Source: Microcaldota archaeon (GTDB taxonomy: Archaea; Micrarchaeota; Micrarchaeia; Anstonellales; Bilamarchaeaceae). Taken from it: a stretch of DNA of 5,509 nucleotides. The DNA lies in NCBI GenBank assembly GCA_021823425.1, contig JAKANX010000073.1, positions 1-5,509 of the forward strand. The letters are read 5' to 3'. The translations under genes and the position numbers were made by a program. Below the pieces are notes generated by a model, which saw nothing but the letters and a program-made list of their open reading frames with translations, ran no database searches and was not told the origin of the DNA. Position 1 is the first letter of the stretch. The number at the start of each line of letters is the position of its first letter. Positions 1 to 5,509 of this stretch are shown in pieces.

Positions 1-1223
1 TGCTCCTGCTCGAGGTTGTCCGTTTTCGAAACGTCGAGGGATGATTCCTTCTCCGCCGCGAGCTGCTCGGACGAGGATATTTCGCCCTCGGTGCGGATTA
101 GCTCCTCGCGCATGGAGGCGAGGCGCGCCTTGCCCTCTTCCACTGCCTTGCGGAGCTTGGACTCCGCCATCAGTTTCGCGTTGCCCTCGCGCTGCGCCTT
201 GAGCGCGTTGTATTCATCCTCCGCCTTCTTGTGCTCGGCCTCGGTCTTCTTCGCCTCCTCGGCCTCCTTTGCGGATTCCTCCTTGAGCGTGGCTATCTCG
301 CCTTCAAGCTTGGAAATCTGGCTCTTCTTTTCCTCGAGCTCCTGCGAGTCCTTCCCAATAGCGAGCTTGAGGGTCTCTATCTTCTTGGTGAGCGCGCTCT
401 GCTGCTGCCTCGCCTGGATTTCGTTGAGGAACAGGCCCTTTTCCTGCTCGTACGATTTTATCTTCGCGTCCAGCTCCGCGAGCTCGGCCTGCTTGGACTT
501 GAGCGAGTCGTTTATCTTCTTGGAATCCAGGATGGCGCGCTCCAGTTCGGCAGTAATCTTTTCGACCTCCTTCTTCACCATGGAGCCCCTCGCGTTGGTG
601 AAATTCGCCTTGTGCTCCTTGTACTTGAGCGCGATTTCCCGCTCCTTTTCCAATTCGTTGAGCATGCCTATCTTTTCGCCCATTATCAGGTTGGCCTCCC
701 TGATGCGCGTTTCCACCACGTCCAAATCCTTCATGGCCTCGTTCTTCTTGTCCTCGAAATCCGAGATTCCGGCGACGCTGTCTATAATTTCCCTCCTGTC
801 CTTTGCGCCCATCGTGGCTATTCGCTGCACCTCGCCCTGTGCAATCGTGTTGCGTCCGCTCTCGTCTATGTTGAATTTCTTGAGAAGGTTCTGTATGGAG
901 GTACGGGTGGCGGACTCGCCGTCGAGCCTGTACTGAATCTTGCCGTCGTCCCGTATCGCCCTGCGGATTTCGTGCTTCTCGTCCCCGTCCAAAAAGAGAG
1001 TGACTTCGGCCATTTTCGCGTTGTGGGAGATTAGCTCCTTCACTTTCTTGGCGCGCAGCGCCTTGAGGGACGTTTCGCCGAAGGCGAACCTAATCGCGTC
1101 GCAGACGTTGGACTTGCCGCTTCCGTTCGGGCCCGCGAGGCACACGAAGTCCCTTGGAAAGAAAATGTCCGCCAGCTTGAAGGACTTGAAGCCCCTCATC
1201 TTGATTCTGGAGATGTAAATCAT
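1..1223 (-). CDS. smc: Chromosome segregation protein SMC, N-terminal part (runs off the left edge)
   Basis: SMC proteins are cytoplasmic ABC-type ATPases that dimerise through a hinge, join kleisin partners and compact or tether DNA for chromosome segregation. The first 407 codons are present. Residues 2-16 (IYISRIKMRGFKSFK) match the usual SMC N-terminal strand. Walker A is GPNGSGKS at 31-38, followed by N39, the SMC form rather than the Rad50 form. An R-loop-like LRAKK lies at 56-60, and the Q-loop is IAQGEVQRI, with Gln129. RREIIDSVAGISDFEDKK at 143-160 ends the N-terminal head lobe. From about 160 to the edge the chain is charged, heptad-like coiled coil (many E, K, A and L). The hinge, signature motif and Walker B lie outside the window. 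The ATG at 1223 is preceded directly by an in-frame TAA (1226-1224), and the SMC motif begins at residue 2, so the start is secure. The family call is firm; archaeal affiliation is inferred from sequence style. Confidence 0.95.
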   Translation of the reverse strand, partial: MIYISRIKMRGFKSFKLADIFFPRDFVCLAGPNGSGKSNVCDAIRFAFGETSLKALRAKKVKELISHNAKMAEVTLFLDGDEKHEIRRAIRDDGKIQYRLDGESATRTSIQNLLKKFNIDESGRNTIAQGEVQRIATMGAKDRREIIDSVAGISDFEDKKNEAMKDLDVVETRIREANLIMGEKIGMLNELEKEREIALKYKEHKANFTNARGSMVKKEVEKITAELERAILDSKKINDSLKSKQAELAELDAKIKSYEQEKGLFLNEIQARQQQSALTKKIETLKLAIGKDSQELEEKKSQISKLEGEIATLKEESAKEAEEAKKTEAEHKKAEDEYNALKAQREGNAKLMAESKLRKAVEEGKARLASMREELIRTEGEISSSEQLAAEKESSLDVSKTDNLEQE

Positions 1224-1229
1224 TTAGCG

Positions 1230-1233
1230 TCAC
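1230..1233 (-). promoter_or_regulatory. Weak Shine-Dalgarno-like GTGA before smc
   Basis: The minus strand reads AAAGTGACGCTAAATG. GTGA matches the 3' part of the archaeal GGAGGTGA consensus and ends six bases before the ATG at 1223. The match is only four bases, so it is weak support for the start; the in-frame TAA just upstream and the protein match decide it. Confidence 0.35.
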
Positions 1234-1274
1234 TTTATGCTGTAAGGACAGGTCTTTTTCCTATTCGGAGATTT

Positions 1275-1295
1275 GATTTTTAAAGGTTTTCGGGG
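1275..1295 (-). promoter_or_regulatory. Putative archaeal BRE/TATA promoter for smc
   Basis: In the 75-base gap the minus strand reads CGAAAACC followed by TTTAAAAATC (1284-1275). This resembles an archaeal TATA box with a purine-rich BRE just upstream. Transcription starting about 25 bases further on would fall near 1253, leaving a leader of roughly 30 bases before the smc ATG. This suggests smc is transcribed separately from the upstream gene. It rests on consensus resemblance alone, and A/T runs like this can occur by chance. Confidence 0.45.
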
Positions 1296-1298
1296 GCT

Positions 1299-4200
1299 TC
1301 AGTTCCAAATCGCCCTGAACGAGAGCGGGATGGAGCCCGGAAGCACCCTTGTATAATTGCCCGGCCTGCGGGGAACCACGTAGAGGTTCTGGGCGCACAT
1401 TCCGCAGTCGGCAGTGCAGGAGCCGCAGGTTTCCGCCCCGTTGCACGTGCCGTCGCCGCACCACGTTCCGCTTCCGCAGGTTCCACAGTCCGCAGCGCAC
1501 GTGGAGCAGTTCTCCGACGCGCTGCTGCAAATGCCGTCGCCGCACCACGTTCCGCTTCCGCAGGTTCCGCAGTCCGCAGCGCACGTGGTGCAGTTCTCCC
1601 CTGATTCGCATAACGAATTTCCGCATACGGCAATTGAGAATGACCATAATTCGCTCGCTCCCAGGTTGCCCCCGTTGTCCATGCATTCCACTTCCCAGGC
1701 GTAGTTGCCGTCTGAAAGGTTTGAAAGTGGAACAGTGGCGTTCGCCCCGCTTGCGACGGATTGCGTATCCACTTTTACCAATCCTGTGCTGTTGAAAAGG
1801 GAGAGCGTGCAGTCCAGGGCAGGGGTGGTGTTGTCGCTCGCAGTATAGTTGAGGGAACGGACCGCGCTGTTGATTGAGCCGTCCGGCGGGCGAATGAGCG
1901 ATACATGGGGCGAATCCGTGTCGTTCGTGCTGTTTTTGGCCAGATAGAACCAGGTGGAGGCAGAGCCGCTACGGCTTGAATTGTCAATGCAGGAAACAGC
2001 TGCATAGTGCTTCCCTGCCGCTAGATTCATATGGTATGTGAACGCATTTCCATTGCCGACCGATTGAGCGCCGTCCAGCGAGCCATCCACATATATGCTG
2101 CAAGAGAGCGAAGCGGATAAGTCGTCGTACGCAGTAAAGTTGAGCTGGACGTCGGCAGGATACGGTGCGAGGAAGAGCTCGCCCCCTAAGCGGGGCGAAT
2201 CTATAGAAACGAGAGGGGGGGAATCCACTGCTTCGCACGCAGCCTGAGGGGTTCCGCTGCACGCGTATGTTGCGCCGGCCGCCTGGCCCGTGTCGTTCCA
2301 GCCGCGGGTGAGGCTCGCGGTGTTGAGGGTGAGGTTGTTGCTGTCCAATCCGGACTGGAGATTGTAGATGTCGCAAGTGTTGCTGCACATCGAATTGCCG
2401 GATGCGGTGAGTGATGCGGATGCGGAGGGAAGTATGTAGAGACCCACGCTATTGTTCCGGGCCGAGTTCGATTCGATGTCTGCGTTGCTTGTGGAAGCGA
2501 GGAAAATCCCGTATCTGGAATTGCCCGACAAATTGGAGCCGTGGAGTCGGTCTATGCGGGACGAGTAGGCCGCCGAAAGGCCATAAACATTGTTCAGGGA
2601 AGTCACGTTCTCGAAACTGCCTGAAGACGCCTGCAAACGTATGCCGCTGCTGCCCCAGGACGGACCGTAATACGCCCCGCGGTCGATCACCGAATCTACG
2701 AACGTGCCGTTCGTGACGTCCATCAGCAGCAGCCCGTCATTGGGGTAGCCGGTTATCGAAACGCCGCTTACCAAGACGCCCGAAGAGCCGTCTATGTCCA
2801 TGCCGTAGGCGTTCTTGTTGCTAATCCTTATTCCTGAGAATACCGCGTTGTCCGACCAGTGGGACTGTATCCCGAAGCAGTTGGAATAGCAGGCGTACAT
2901 CCAGTTTAATCCGCTGGGCGCCTGGTTCGGCGTTCCGGTTATGCTGGTGTTGAGCACCTGGACGCCCGGCACGTTCATGAAGTCCACCGCTGAGGCCGCG
3001 TCCGAGTTTATGTTGCAGTTTTGTATGACCATGTTGCGGGTACTCTGCATCTGGATGGTGTCGTATATGGACGGCCCGCTGGTTATCGTGTGGCCCTGGC
3101 AGTCAAATGTCTTGTCGTGCGCGTACGGGTAGTAGGTCGGGTTGTTTATGTATATGCATCCGGTTCCGGACTGGCCGGGCTGGGAAATATTCGTGGTGAG
3201 GCGGACAACAGAGCATGAGGCGTTCGCCAGCGCCGCGGTGCAGGAATTGCAGGAGTCGCAGGTGCATGGCCCGATTTCGCAGACCGAGAACTTCATGACG
3301 TAAGGTTGCAGGTACGTATTTGGAACGATGGGCTTCTGGGCATCCGCAGTGAAGAAATAATCGTGCGCGCCTGCGGGGTGGAGCCGGAAAATGTTGGTTT
3401 TGGAGGCGGATATAATGGGCGAATACGCCGGATAATTCCACTCCGCGCTCCCGTTCGGAAGGAGCTGCATTATGCCGGTGCCCATCGAGGTGGAATTCAC
3501 ATATACAAACAGGTATTTGCCGTCCGGTTTCTGGTATATCGCCTGCGGCGAAACGCCAGATAAGGTCGCGTTCCATTCCCCTGTCAATTCAGTGGAGAAT
3601 TTGGAAACCATGCTGTCGCTGCCGGTCGCGAATGCCAGGACGACGCCGCTGTCGGCGGTCGGCTGGAAAGAGTAGGGATTTCCGAAGCCGTCTATTGATG
3701 CGTTCGCGAGCAGCGTTCCGTTGGGTTCTAGCTTCATGAGGACCGAGCCCCATCCGCCTGCCCAGTTATTGACCAGGTACGAGAAGTTTCCGTCCGGGGT
3801 CTGGACGACGTAGTTGGTGCCGGCCCCATAGTAAGCGCCGACATCGCCGTAAACCTGGTCCGCGTCCAGGGTTCCGTTGCTGTTTACCTTCTGGAACCGC
3901 GGGCCCGGACCCGTGGCCGCAAAACCGCCATCCGAGGCAGGGCTTATGTCGTTGAACCATAAGCTGGATGAACTGGTCGTGAAAGTTTCTGTTTCCCACT
4001 GCGGGTTCAGGCCGGAATCGAACTGCGAGGCGTTGGAGCTGTCAGTCATGCTGCCGTCGTAGCCCCCCTTGAGAACCAGGTAGCTGCCGTTGGAGGTTTG
4101 CCGGGCCAATGACGCCTGCGTACTGTAAAACAGGCTTTTCGCGAACGCGTCGTTAGAAATGATAGTGCCGTTCTCGTCCGTTTTCAGCAATATGCTCCAG

Positions 4201-5509
4201 TATGCATTCGTATCGTCGGAATATGCCCCTGTGAAAGCCGCGCCTCCTGAACCGTCCGGGTAAGCCAGTTTTATGTCCTCCTGCAGGTTGGACGTGGGTG
4301 GGCCGGGCGCGGCGGTTACGACCGGCACGACTACGATCAGGCCGAGCGCCGCGGGCAGGGGGATCGTCCTTGCCCATTTTATCTCCATGGGCGCCCCTTG
4401 GGCGCAGCCGACCGAAAGCTTCACGAGCCACAGGTCGGAGTTGCCAAACGCATCTGTGAGCGTGCTTGCGATGGCATAGCCGTTGTCCGAAGTCTGCTGG
4501 GCTGATGCGGCGGAGAAGCCGGCGCCTCCAACGGTCTGGTTCCACTGCATATTGCCGTTCGCGTCCGTCTTTACGAGCAGGAGCTTGGTCCCTCCGGAGA
4601 AGGTGTAGCCGCCGTCGGCCGCCTGCTGGACCGAGTTTGCAAAATCGTCGCCGGCAAATGCCCGGTTCCAGAGCATGTTTCCGTAGCCGTCCGTCTTCAC
4701 GAGCCAAAAATTGCCATCGTTTGATCCGGTGGAATTCAAATAGCCGACGAAAATATAGCCGCCGTCAGAGGTCTGCTGGACCGAACGGGCGCCGTCAAGG
4801 CCGGAACCTGAACCGCCGAAGGTCTGGTTCCACTGCAGGGTCCCGTCGGAATAGGTTTTTACCAGGTATGCGCCGGTTCCGCCTCCTCCGCGCACGACAA
4901 TGCCCGCGATTATGTAGCCGCCGTCGGAGGTCTGCTGGACGGAAGTTCCCTCCTCGCCGGCGTACGTCTGGTTCCATAGCATGTTGCCGTTAGCGTCCGT
5001 CTTCACGAGCCAGATTTTCCTGGGCCCGAACGAATCCGTGGTGCCTGCCATGATGTAGCCGCCGTCGGAGGTCTGCTGGACCGAGTTTGAGCGGTCATAG
5101 CCCGGCCCTCCGAAAGCCCTGCTCCATTGCTCGGTTCCGTTTGAATCCGTCTTCACGAGCCAGAAATCGTCATTGGTCGAATTCGTGAAGCCTTCAAAGA
5201 TGTAGCCGCCGTCGGAGGTCTGCTGGACTGTTTCTGCAAAATCATTGCCCGTGGGGCTGAATGTCCGGTTCCATTCTTCAGCCCCGTTTGAATCGGTTTT
5301 TACGAGCAATGCGGAATTATTGCCCGTATCGGCGTAATAAATGCCGCCCGCGAGAATGTAGCCGTTGTCGGAAGTCTGCTGAACCGAGTTTGCCCACCCT
5401 CCGGTTGCGCCGTACGTGCGGTTCCATTCAAATGCGGGATTGATTGCGAAGCCTGCGCCCATAATGACGGCTAGAAAGAGAAGTAATACTGCGAAACTTC
5501 TGTCACCCA
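1299..5509 (-). CDS. Giant secreted multidomain surface protein: tandem beta-propellers, beta-helix, Ig-like domains, Cys-rich repeats (5' end at window edge)
   Basis: I cannot name this gene; it looks like an exported binding or adhesion protein. Residues are numbered from the internal ATG at 5462. The reading frame continues upstream to the edge through 15 further codons encoding a signal-peptide core, so 5462 is unlikely to be the start; the codon at the edge is ?TG and could be it. In order: blades 1-7 at 13-353, each W(N/S)(R/Q)..QQTSDGGYI..WLVKTD.NG; a signal-peptide-like segment at 359-385; a diverged region with seven blade-like ends at 400-728; Cys728, 733, 735, 738, 741 and 750; a parallel beta-helix at about 751-1060 with DCQGHTI at 787-793; Ig-like domains at about 1082-1176 and 1185-1279; three six-Cys repeats at 1280-1356; a 31-residue tail ending in TGA at 1301-1299. 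I count about 40 N-X-S/T sequons, which fits an extracellular glycoprotein. There is no C-terminal membrane segment or sorting motif. No catalytic motif is seen. Domain calls rest on pattern, not on a profile search. Confidence 0.85.
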   Translation of the reverse strand, partial: GDRSFAVLLLFLAVIMGAGFAINPAFEWNRTYGATGGWANSVQQTSDNGYILAGGIYYADTGNNSALLVKTDSNGAEEWNRTFSPTGNDFAETVQQTSDGGYIFEGFTNSTNDDFWLVKTDSNGTEQWSRAFGGPGYDRSNSVQQTSDGGYIMAGTTDSFGPRKIWLVKTDANGNMLWNQTYAGEEGTSVQQTSDGGYIIAGIVVRGGGGTGAYLVKTYSDGTLQWNQTFGGSGSGLDGARSVQQTSDGGYIFVGYLNSTGSNDGNFWLVKTDGYGNMLWNRAFAGDDFANSVQQAADGGYTFSGGTKLLLVKTDANGNMQWNQTVGGAGFSAASAQQTSDNGYAIASTLTDAFGNSDLWLVKLSVGCAQGAPMEIKWARTIPLPAALGLIVVVPVVTAAPGPPTSNLQEDIKLAYPDGSGGAAFTGAYSDDTNAYWSILLKTDENGTIISNDAFAKSLFYSTQASLARQTSNGSYLVLKGGYDGSMTDSSNASQFDSGLNPQWETETFTTSSSSLWFNDISPASDGGFAATGPGPRFQKVNSNGTLDADQVYGDVGAYYGAGTNYVVQTPDGNFSYLVNNWAGGWGSVLMKLEPNGTLLANASIDGFGNPYSFQPTADSGVVLAFATGSDSMVSKFSTELTGEWNATLSGVSPQAIYQKPDGKYLFVYVNSTSMGTGIMQLLPNGSAEWNYPAYSPIISASKTNIFRLHPAGAHDYFFTADAQKPIVPNTYLQPYVMKFSVCEIGPCTCDSCNSCTAALANASCSVVRLTTNISQPGQSGTGCIYINNPTYYPYAHDKTFDCQGHTITSGPSIYDTIQMQSTRNMVIQNCNINSDAASAVDFMNVPGVQVLNTSITGTPNQAPSGLNWMYACYSNCFGIQSHWSDNAVFSGIRISNKNAYGMDIDGSSGVLVSGVSITGYPNDGLLLMDVTNGTFVDSVIDRGAYYGPSWGSSGIRLQASSGSFENVTSLNNVYGLSAAYSSRIDRLHGSNLSGNSRYGIFLASTSNADIESNSARNNSVGLYILPSASASLTASGNSMCSNTCDIYNLQSGLDSNNLTLNTASLTRGWNDTGQAAGATYACSGTPQAACEAVDSPPLVSIDSPRLGGELFLAPYPADVQLNFTAYDDLSASLSCSIYVDGSLDGAQSVGNGNAFTYHMNLAAGKHYAAVSCIDNSSRSGSASTWFYLAKNSTNDTDSPHVSLIRPPDGSINSAVRSLNYTASDNTTPALDCTLSLFNSTGLVKVDTQSVASGANATVPLSNLSDGNYAWEVECMDNGGNLGASELWSFSIAVCGNSLCESGENCTTCAADCGTCGSGTWCGDGICSSASENCSTCAADCGTCGSGTWCGDGTCNGAETCGSCTADCGMCAQNLYVVPRRPGNYTRVLPGSIPLSFRAIWN
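1395..1625 (-). repeat. Three six-cysteine repeats, CG(D/N)G.C..E.C..C..DCG.C
   Basis: Residues 1280-1356 hold 18 cysteines in three copies: C1280, 1285, 1291, 1294, 1298, 1301; C1307, 1312, 1319, 1322, 1326, 1329; and C1335, 1340, 1346, 1349, 1353, 1356. Conserved non-Cys positions are G after the first Cys, E before the third and D before the fifth. Copies 1 and 2 are separated from the next by GSGTW. Such modules occur near the C-termini of archaeal and bacterial surface proteins; they are presumably disulfide-locked and the acidic positions could bind metal, but function is unproven. Confidence 0.75.
1448..1599 (-). repeat. 84-base in-frame tandem duplication inside the Cys-rich region
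   Basis: Bases 1448-1515 and 1532-1599 match at 66 of 68 positions by hand alignment, offset 84 bases (28 codons). The two mismatches lie in the blocks TTCC(A/G)CA and GTGG(A/T)GC. The duplicated unit encodes C.TCAADCGTCGSGTWCGDG. Identity this high, including third codon positions, points to recent duplication, slippage or gene conversion, unlike the third Cys repeat, which has drifted. Confidence 0.85.
1626..2219 (-). other. Two tandem Ig-like domains
   Basis: Residues about 1082-1176 (from PLVSIDSPRLGGE) and 1185-1279 (from PHVSLIRPPDGS) have the same plan: an opening V-S-(I/L)-x-x-P strand, L-N-(F/Y)-T-A-x-D, a Cys, and later a Cys in a strand with D-N (C1121 with C1158; C1218 with C1260), and a closing aromatic strand (STWFYLA and ELWSFSI). 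This is the bacterial/archaeal Ig-like fold used as a spacer or adhesion module in surface proteins. The Cys pairs probably form the core disulfides. The family is recognised by pattern; no sub-family is assigned. Confidence 0.65.
2283..3279 (-). other. Cys cluster followed by right-handed parallel beta-helix domain
   Basis: Residues 728-750 carry six cysteines (728, 733, 735, 738, 741, 750), probably disulfide-bonded. Next come short turn-length units rich in Asn, Ser, Gly, Val and Ile: KTFDCQGHTI, RNMVIQNCNI, VPGVQVLNTSI, NAVFSGIRISN, SSGVLVSGVSI, NGTFVDSVID, GSFENVTSLNN, NADIESNSARNN and SLTASGNSMC. This is the rung pattern of NosD/PbH1-type parallel beta-helices, with about nine or more rungs. 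Extra Cys at 769, 788, 816, 858, 862, 1026 and 1030 suggest extracellular disulfides. Such domains often bind or cleave polysaccharide, but I see no lyase or hydrolase motif. Confidence 0.7.
3279..4265 (-). repeat. Second, diverged series of seven blade-like repeats
   Basis: Residues 400-728 keep the blade-ending pattern although identity between units is low. The ends are ILLKTDENGTI (424-434), QFDSGLNPQWE (480-490), FQKVNSNGTLD (523-533), LMKLEPNGTLL (575-585), VSKFSTELTGEW (619-630), IMQLLPNGSAEW (664-675) and YVMKFSVC (721-728). Upstream halves retain T.DG or SDGG signatures, for example SDGGFAATG and TPDGNFSYL. Seven ends and a closing KFSVC mirror the first propeller, which ends KLSVGC. 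I infer a second seven-bladed propeller; a fold prediction would settle the blade count. Confidence 0.6.
4308..4388 (-). other. Internal signal-peptide-like or membrane-spanning segment
   Basis: Residues 359-385 begin MEIKWAR and continue into a hydrophobic run (IPLPAALGLIVVVPVV) ending TAA before PGPP. The order is basic n-region, long hydrophobic core and small residues near a possible cleavage site, which is what a signal peptide looks like. It sits exactly between the end of blade 7 (LVKLSVGC) and the second blade-like region. It could be a relic of a fused second gene, a real internal start at 4388, or a transmembrane helix. The composition is clear; its role is inference. Confidence 0.6.
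4391..4405 (-). other. Short GC hairpin just before the internal ATG at 4388
   Basis: On the minus strand GCGCCC, the loop AAG, then GGGCGC can form a six-pair all-GC stem, ending two bases before the ATG at 4388. The loop and 3' arm include AAGGGG, a possible weak ribosome-binding sequence. It lies at the boundary between propeller 1 and the internal signal-like segment. In a GC-rich coding region such a stem may be chance, and no T run follows it, so it is not called a terminator. Confidence 0.3.
4404..5426 (-). repeat. Seven tandem propeller blades (42-54 codons each)
   Basis: The units begin at Trp13, 64, 113, 163, 211, 265 and 307 (numbered from 5462). Consensus is W-N-(R/Q)-(T/A)-.., then S-V-Q-Q-T-S-D-G-G-Y-I-..-G, then a variable loop, then F-W-L-V-K-T-D-x-N-G-N. 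Seven units suit a closed seven-bladed beta-propeller. Blades 2-5 share VQQTSDGGYI exactly; blades 1 and 7 have DNGY, and blade 6 has QQAADGGYT and the shortest length. Blade 7 ends LWLVKLSVGC, so the series terminates cleanly. At DNA level a 29-base core recurs at 4753, 4912, 5053, 5200 and, with more changes, at 4474, 4603 and 5356; spacings are 129-159 bases, all multiples of three. Confidence 0.85.
5445..5509 (-). other. N-terminal signal peptide of the surface protein (incomplete at the edge)
   Basis: Reading the minus frame upstream of the ATG at 5462 gives GDRSFAVLLLFLAVI, then MGAGFA, then INPAF. That is a short charged n-region with Arg, a hydrophobic core of about 14 residues, small residues and a plausible cleavage after GAGFA. 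The frame has no stop before the edge, and the last visible bases are the TG of a ?TG codon that could be ATG, GTG or TTG at 5510. Starting at 5462 would delete most of the signal. The exact start cannot be settled without the next few bases. Confidence 0.75.

Larger units (their letters stand above)
1224..1298. other. Intergenic gap between the surface-protein gene and smc
   Basis: This 75-base gap is richer in A and T than the flanking genes. It holds the promoter-like element and the weak ribosome-binding sequence described separately. In the direction of transcription there is no GC hairpin followed by a T run and no long T-rich stretch, so I see no clear terminator for the upstream gene. 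Some read-through into smc is therefore possible. Confidence 0.6.

Noticed and set aside
16..1218. Long plus-strand open frames (306, 267 and 92 codons) across the left end
   Set aside because: They lie antisense to a clear SMC coding frame. Their Ser-, Leu- and Phe-rich translations are what the reverse of a Glu/Lys-rich coiled coil gives in GC-rich DNA.
1..1223. Rad50 or another ABC/coiled-coil ATPase instead of SMC
   Set aside because: Walker A is GPNGSGKSN and the N-terminus reads IKMRGFKSFK, as in SMC; Rad50 normally has a G.NGAGKSS/T form and a different start.
1224..1298. Intrinsic terminator for the surface-protein gene
   Set aside because: No stem followed by a T run occurs in the minus-strand direction; the short TTTAAA palindrome fits a TATA-like element better.
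1299..1301. Premature stop cutting off a C-terminal membrane anchor
   Set aside because: The other minus frames after the TGA show no hydrophobic helix before smc begins, so nothing suggests a frameshifted anchor.
1261..1704. Shifted and antisense frames over the Cys-rich end (including Arg-rich repeat translations)
   Set aside because: Their apparent repeats simply mirror the 84-base duplication in the real frame. No start signal or recognisable domain supports them, and the Cys frame is plainly the coding one.
4153..4993. Arg-rich frames over the propeller region on both strands
   Set aside because: Arg-rich low-complexity products arise from reading GC-rich propeller repeats out of frame; they contain no domain.
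4404..5426. CRISPR array, suggested by the regularly spaced 29-base repeats
   Set aside because: The spacing is about 130-160 bases, all multiples of three, and the repeats with their intervals translate as one uninterrupted propeller.

Overview
The window holds two genes on the minus strand and little else: about 97 percent of it is coding. The upstream gene (right side, 5509 to 1299) encodes a very large secreted multidomain protein whose first codon lies at or just beyond the right edge. After a 75-base gap comes the 5' part of a gene for an SMC chromosome-structural ATPase (1223 to 1), which runs off the left edge. No RNA gene, mobile element, CRISPR array or origin is visible. The many open frames on the plus strand and in the other minus frames are antisense or shifted shadows of these two genes.

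The organism is most likely an archaeon. The SMC head looks archaeal around the Q-loop, and the surface protein combines features common in archaeal exported proteins: W...QQTSDGGYI...WLVKTD.NG propeller blades, a parallel beta-helix with a DCQGHTI motif, Ig-like domains, CGDG.C...E.C..C..DCG.C repeats and many N-X-S/T sequons. The gap between the genes also contains a BRE/TATA-like element. Such proteins are frequent in small-genome DPANN lineages and in some Euryarchaeota. I cannot place it more closely, and a bacterial origin is not formally excluded.

The surface protein reads, from its N-terminus: an export signal that continues into the window edge; seven tandem blades of about 50 residues forming a predicted seven-bladed beta-propeller; an internal segment that looks like a second signal peptide; a more diverged region again with seven blade-like ends; a cysteine cluster; a parallel beta-helix; two Ig-like domains, each with a cysteine pair; three six-cysteine repeats; and a short tail without a membrane anchor. 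This suggests a secreted or envelope-associated adhesion or binding protein assembled by duplication and probably by fusion. The duplication still shows at nucleotide level in two places.

The two genes have no evident functional link. SMC acts on DNA in the cytoplasm, and a promoter-like element in the gap suggests it is transcribed independently. The parts most worth checking are the true N-terminus of the surface protein, the internal signal-peptide-like segment with its candidate internal start at 4388, and the recently duplicated repeats.
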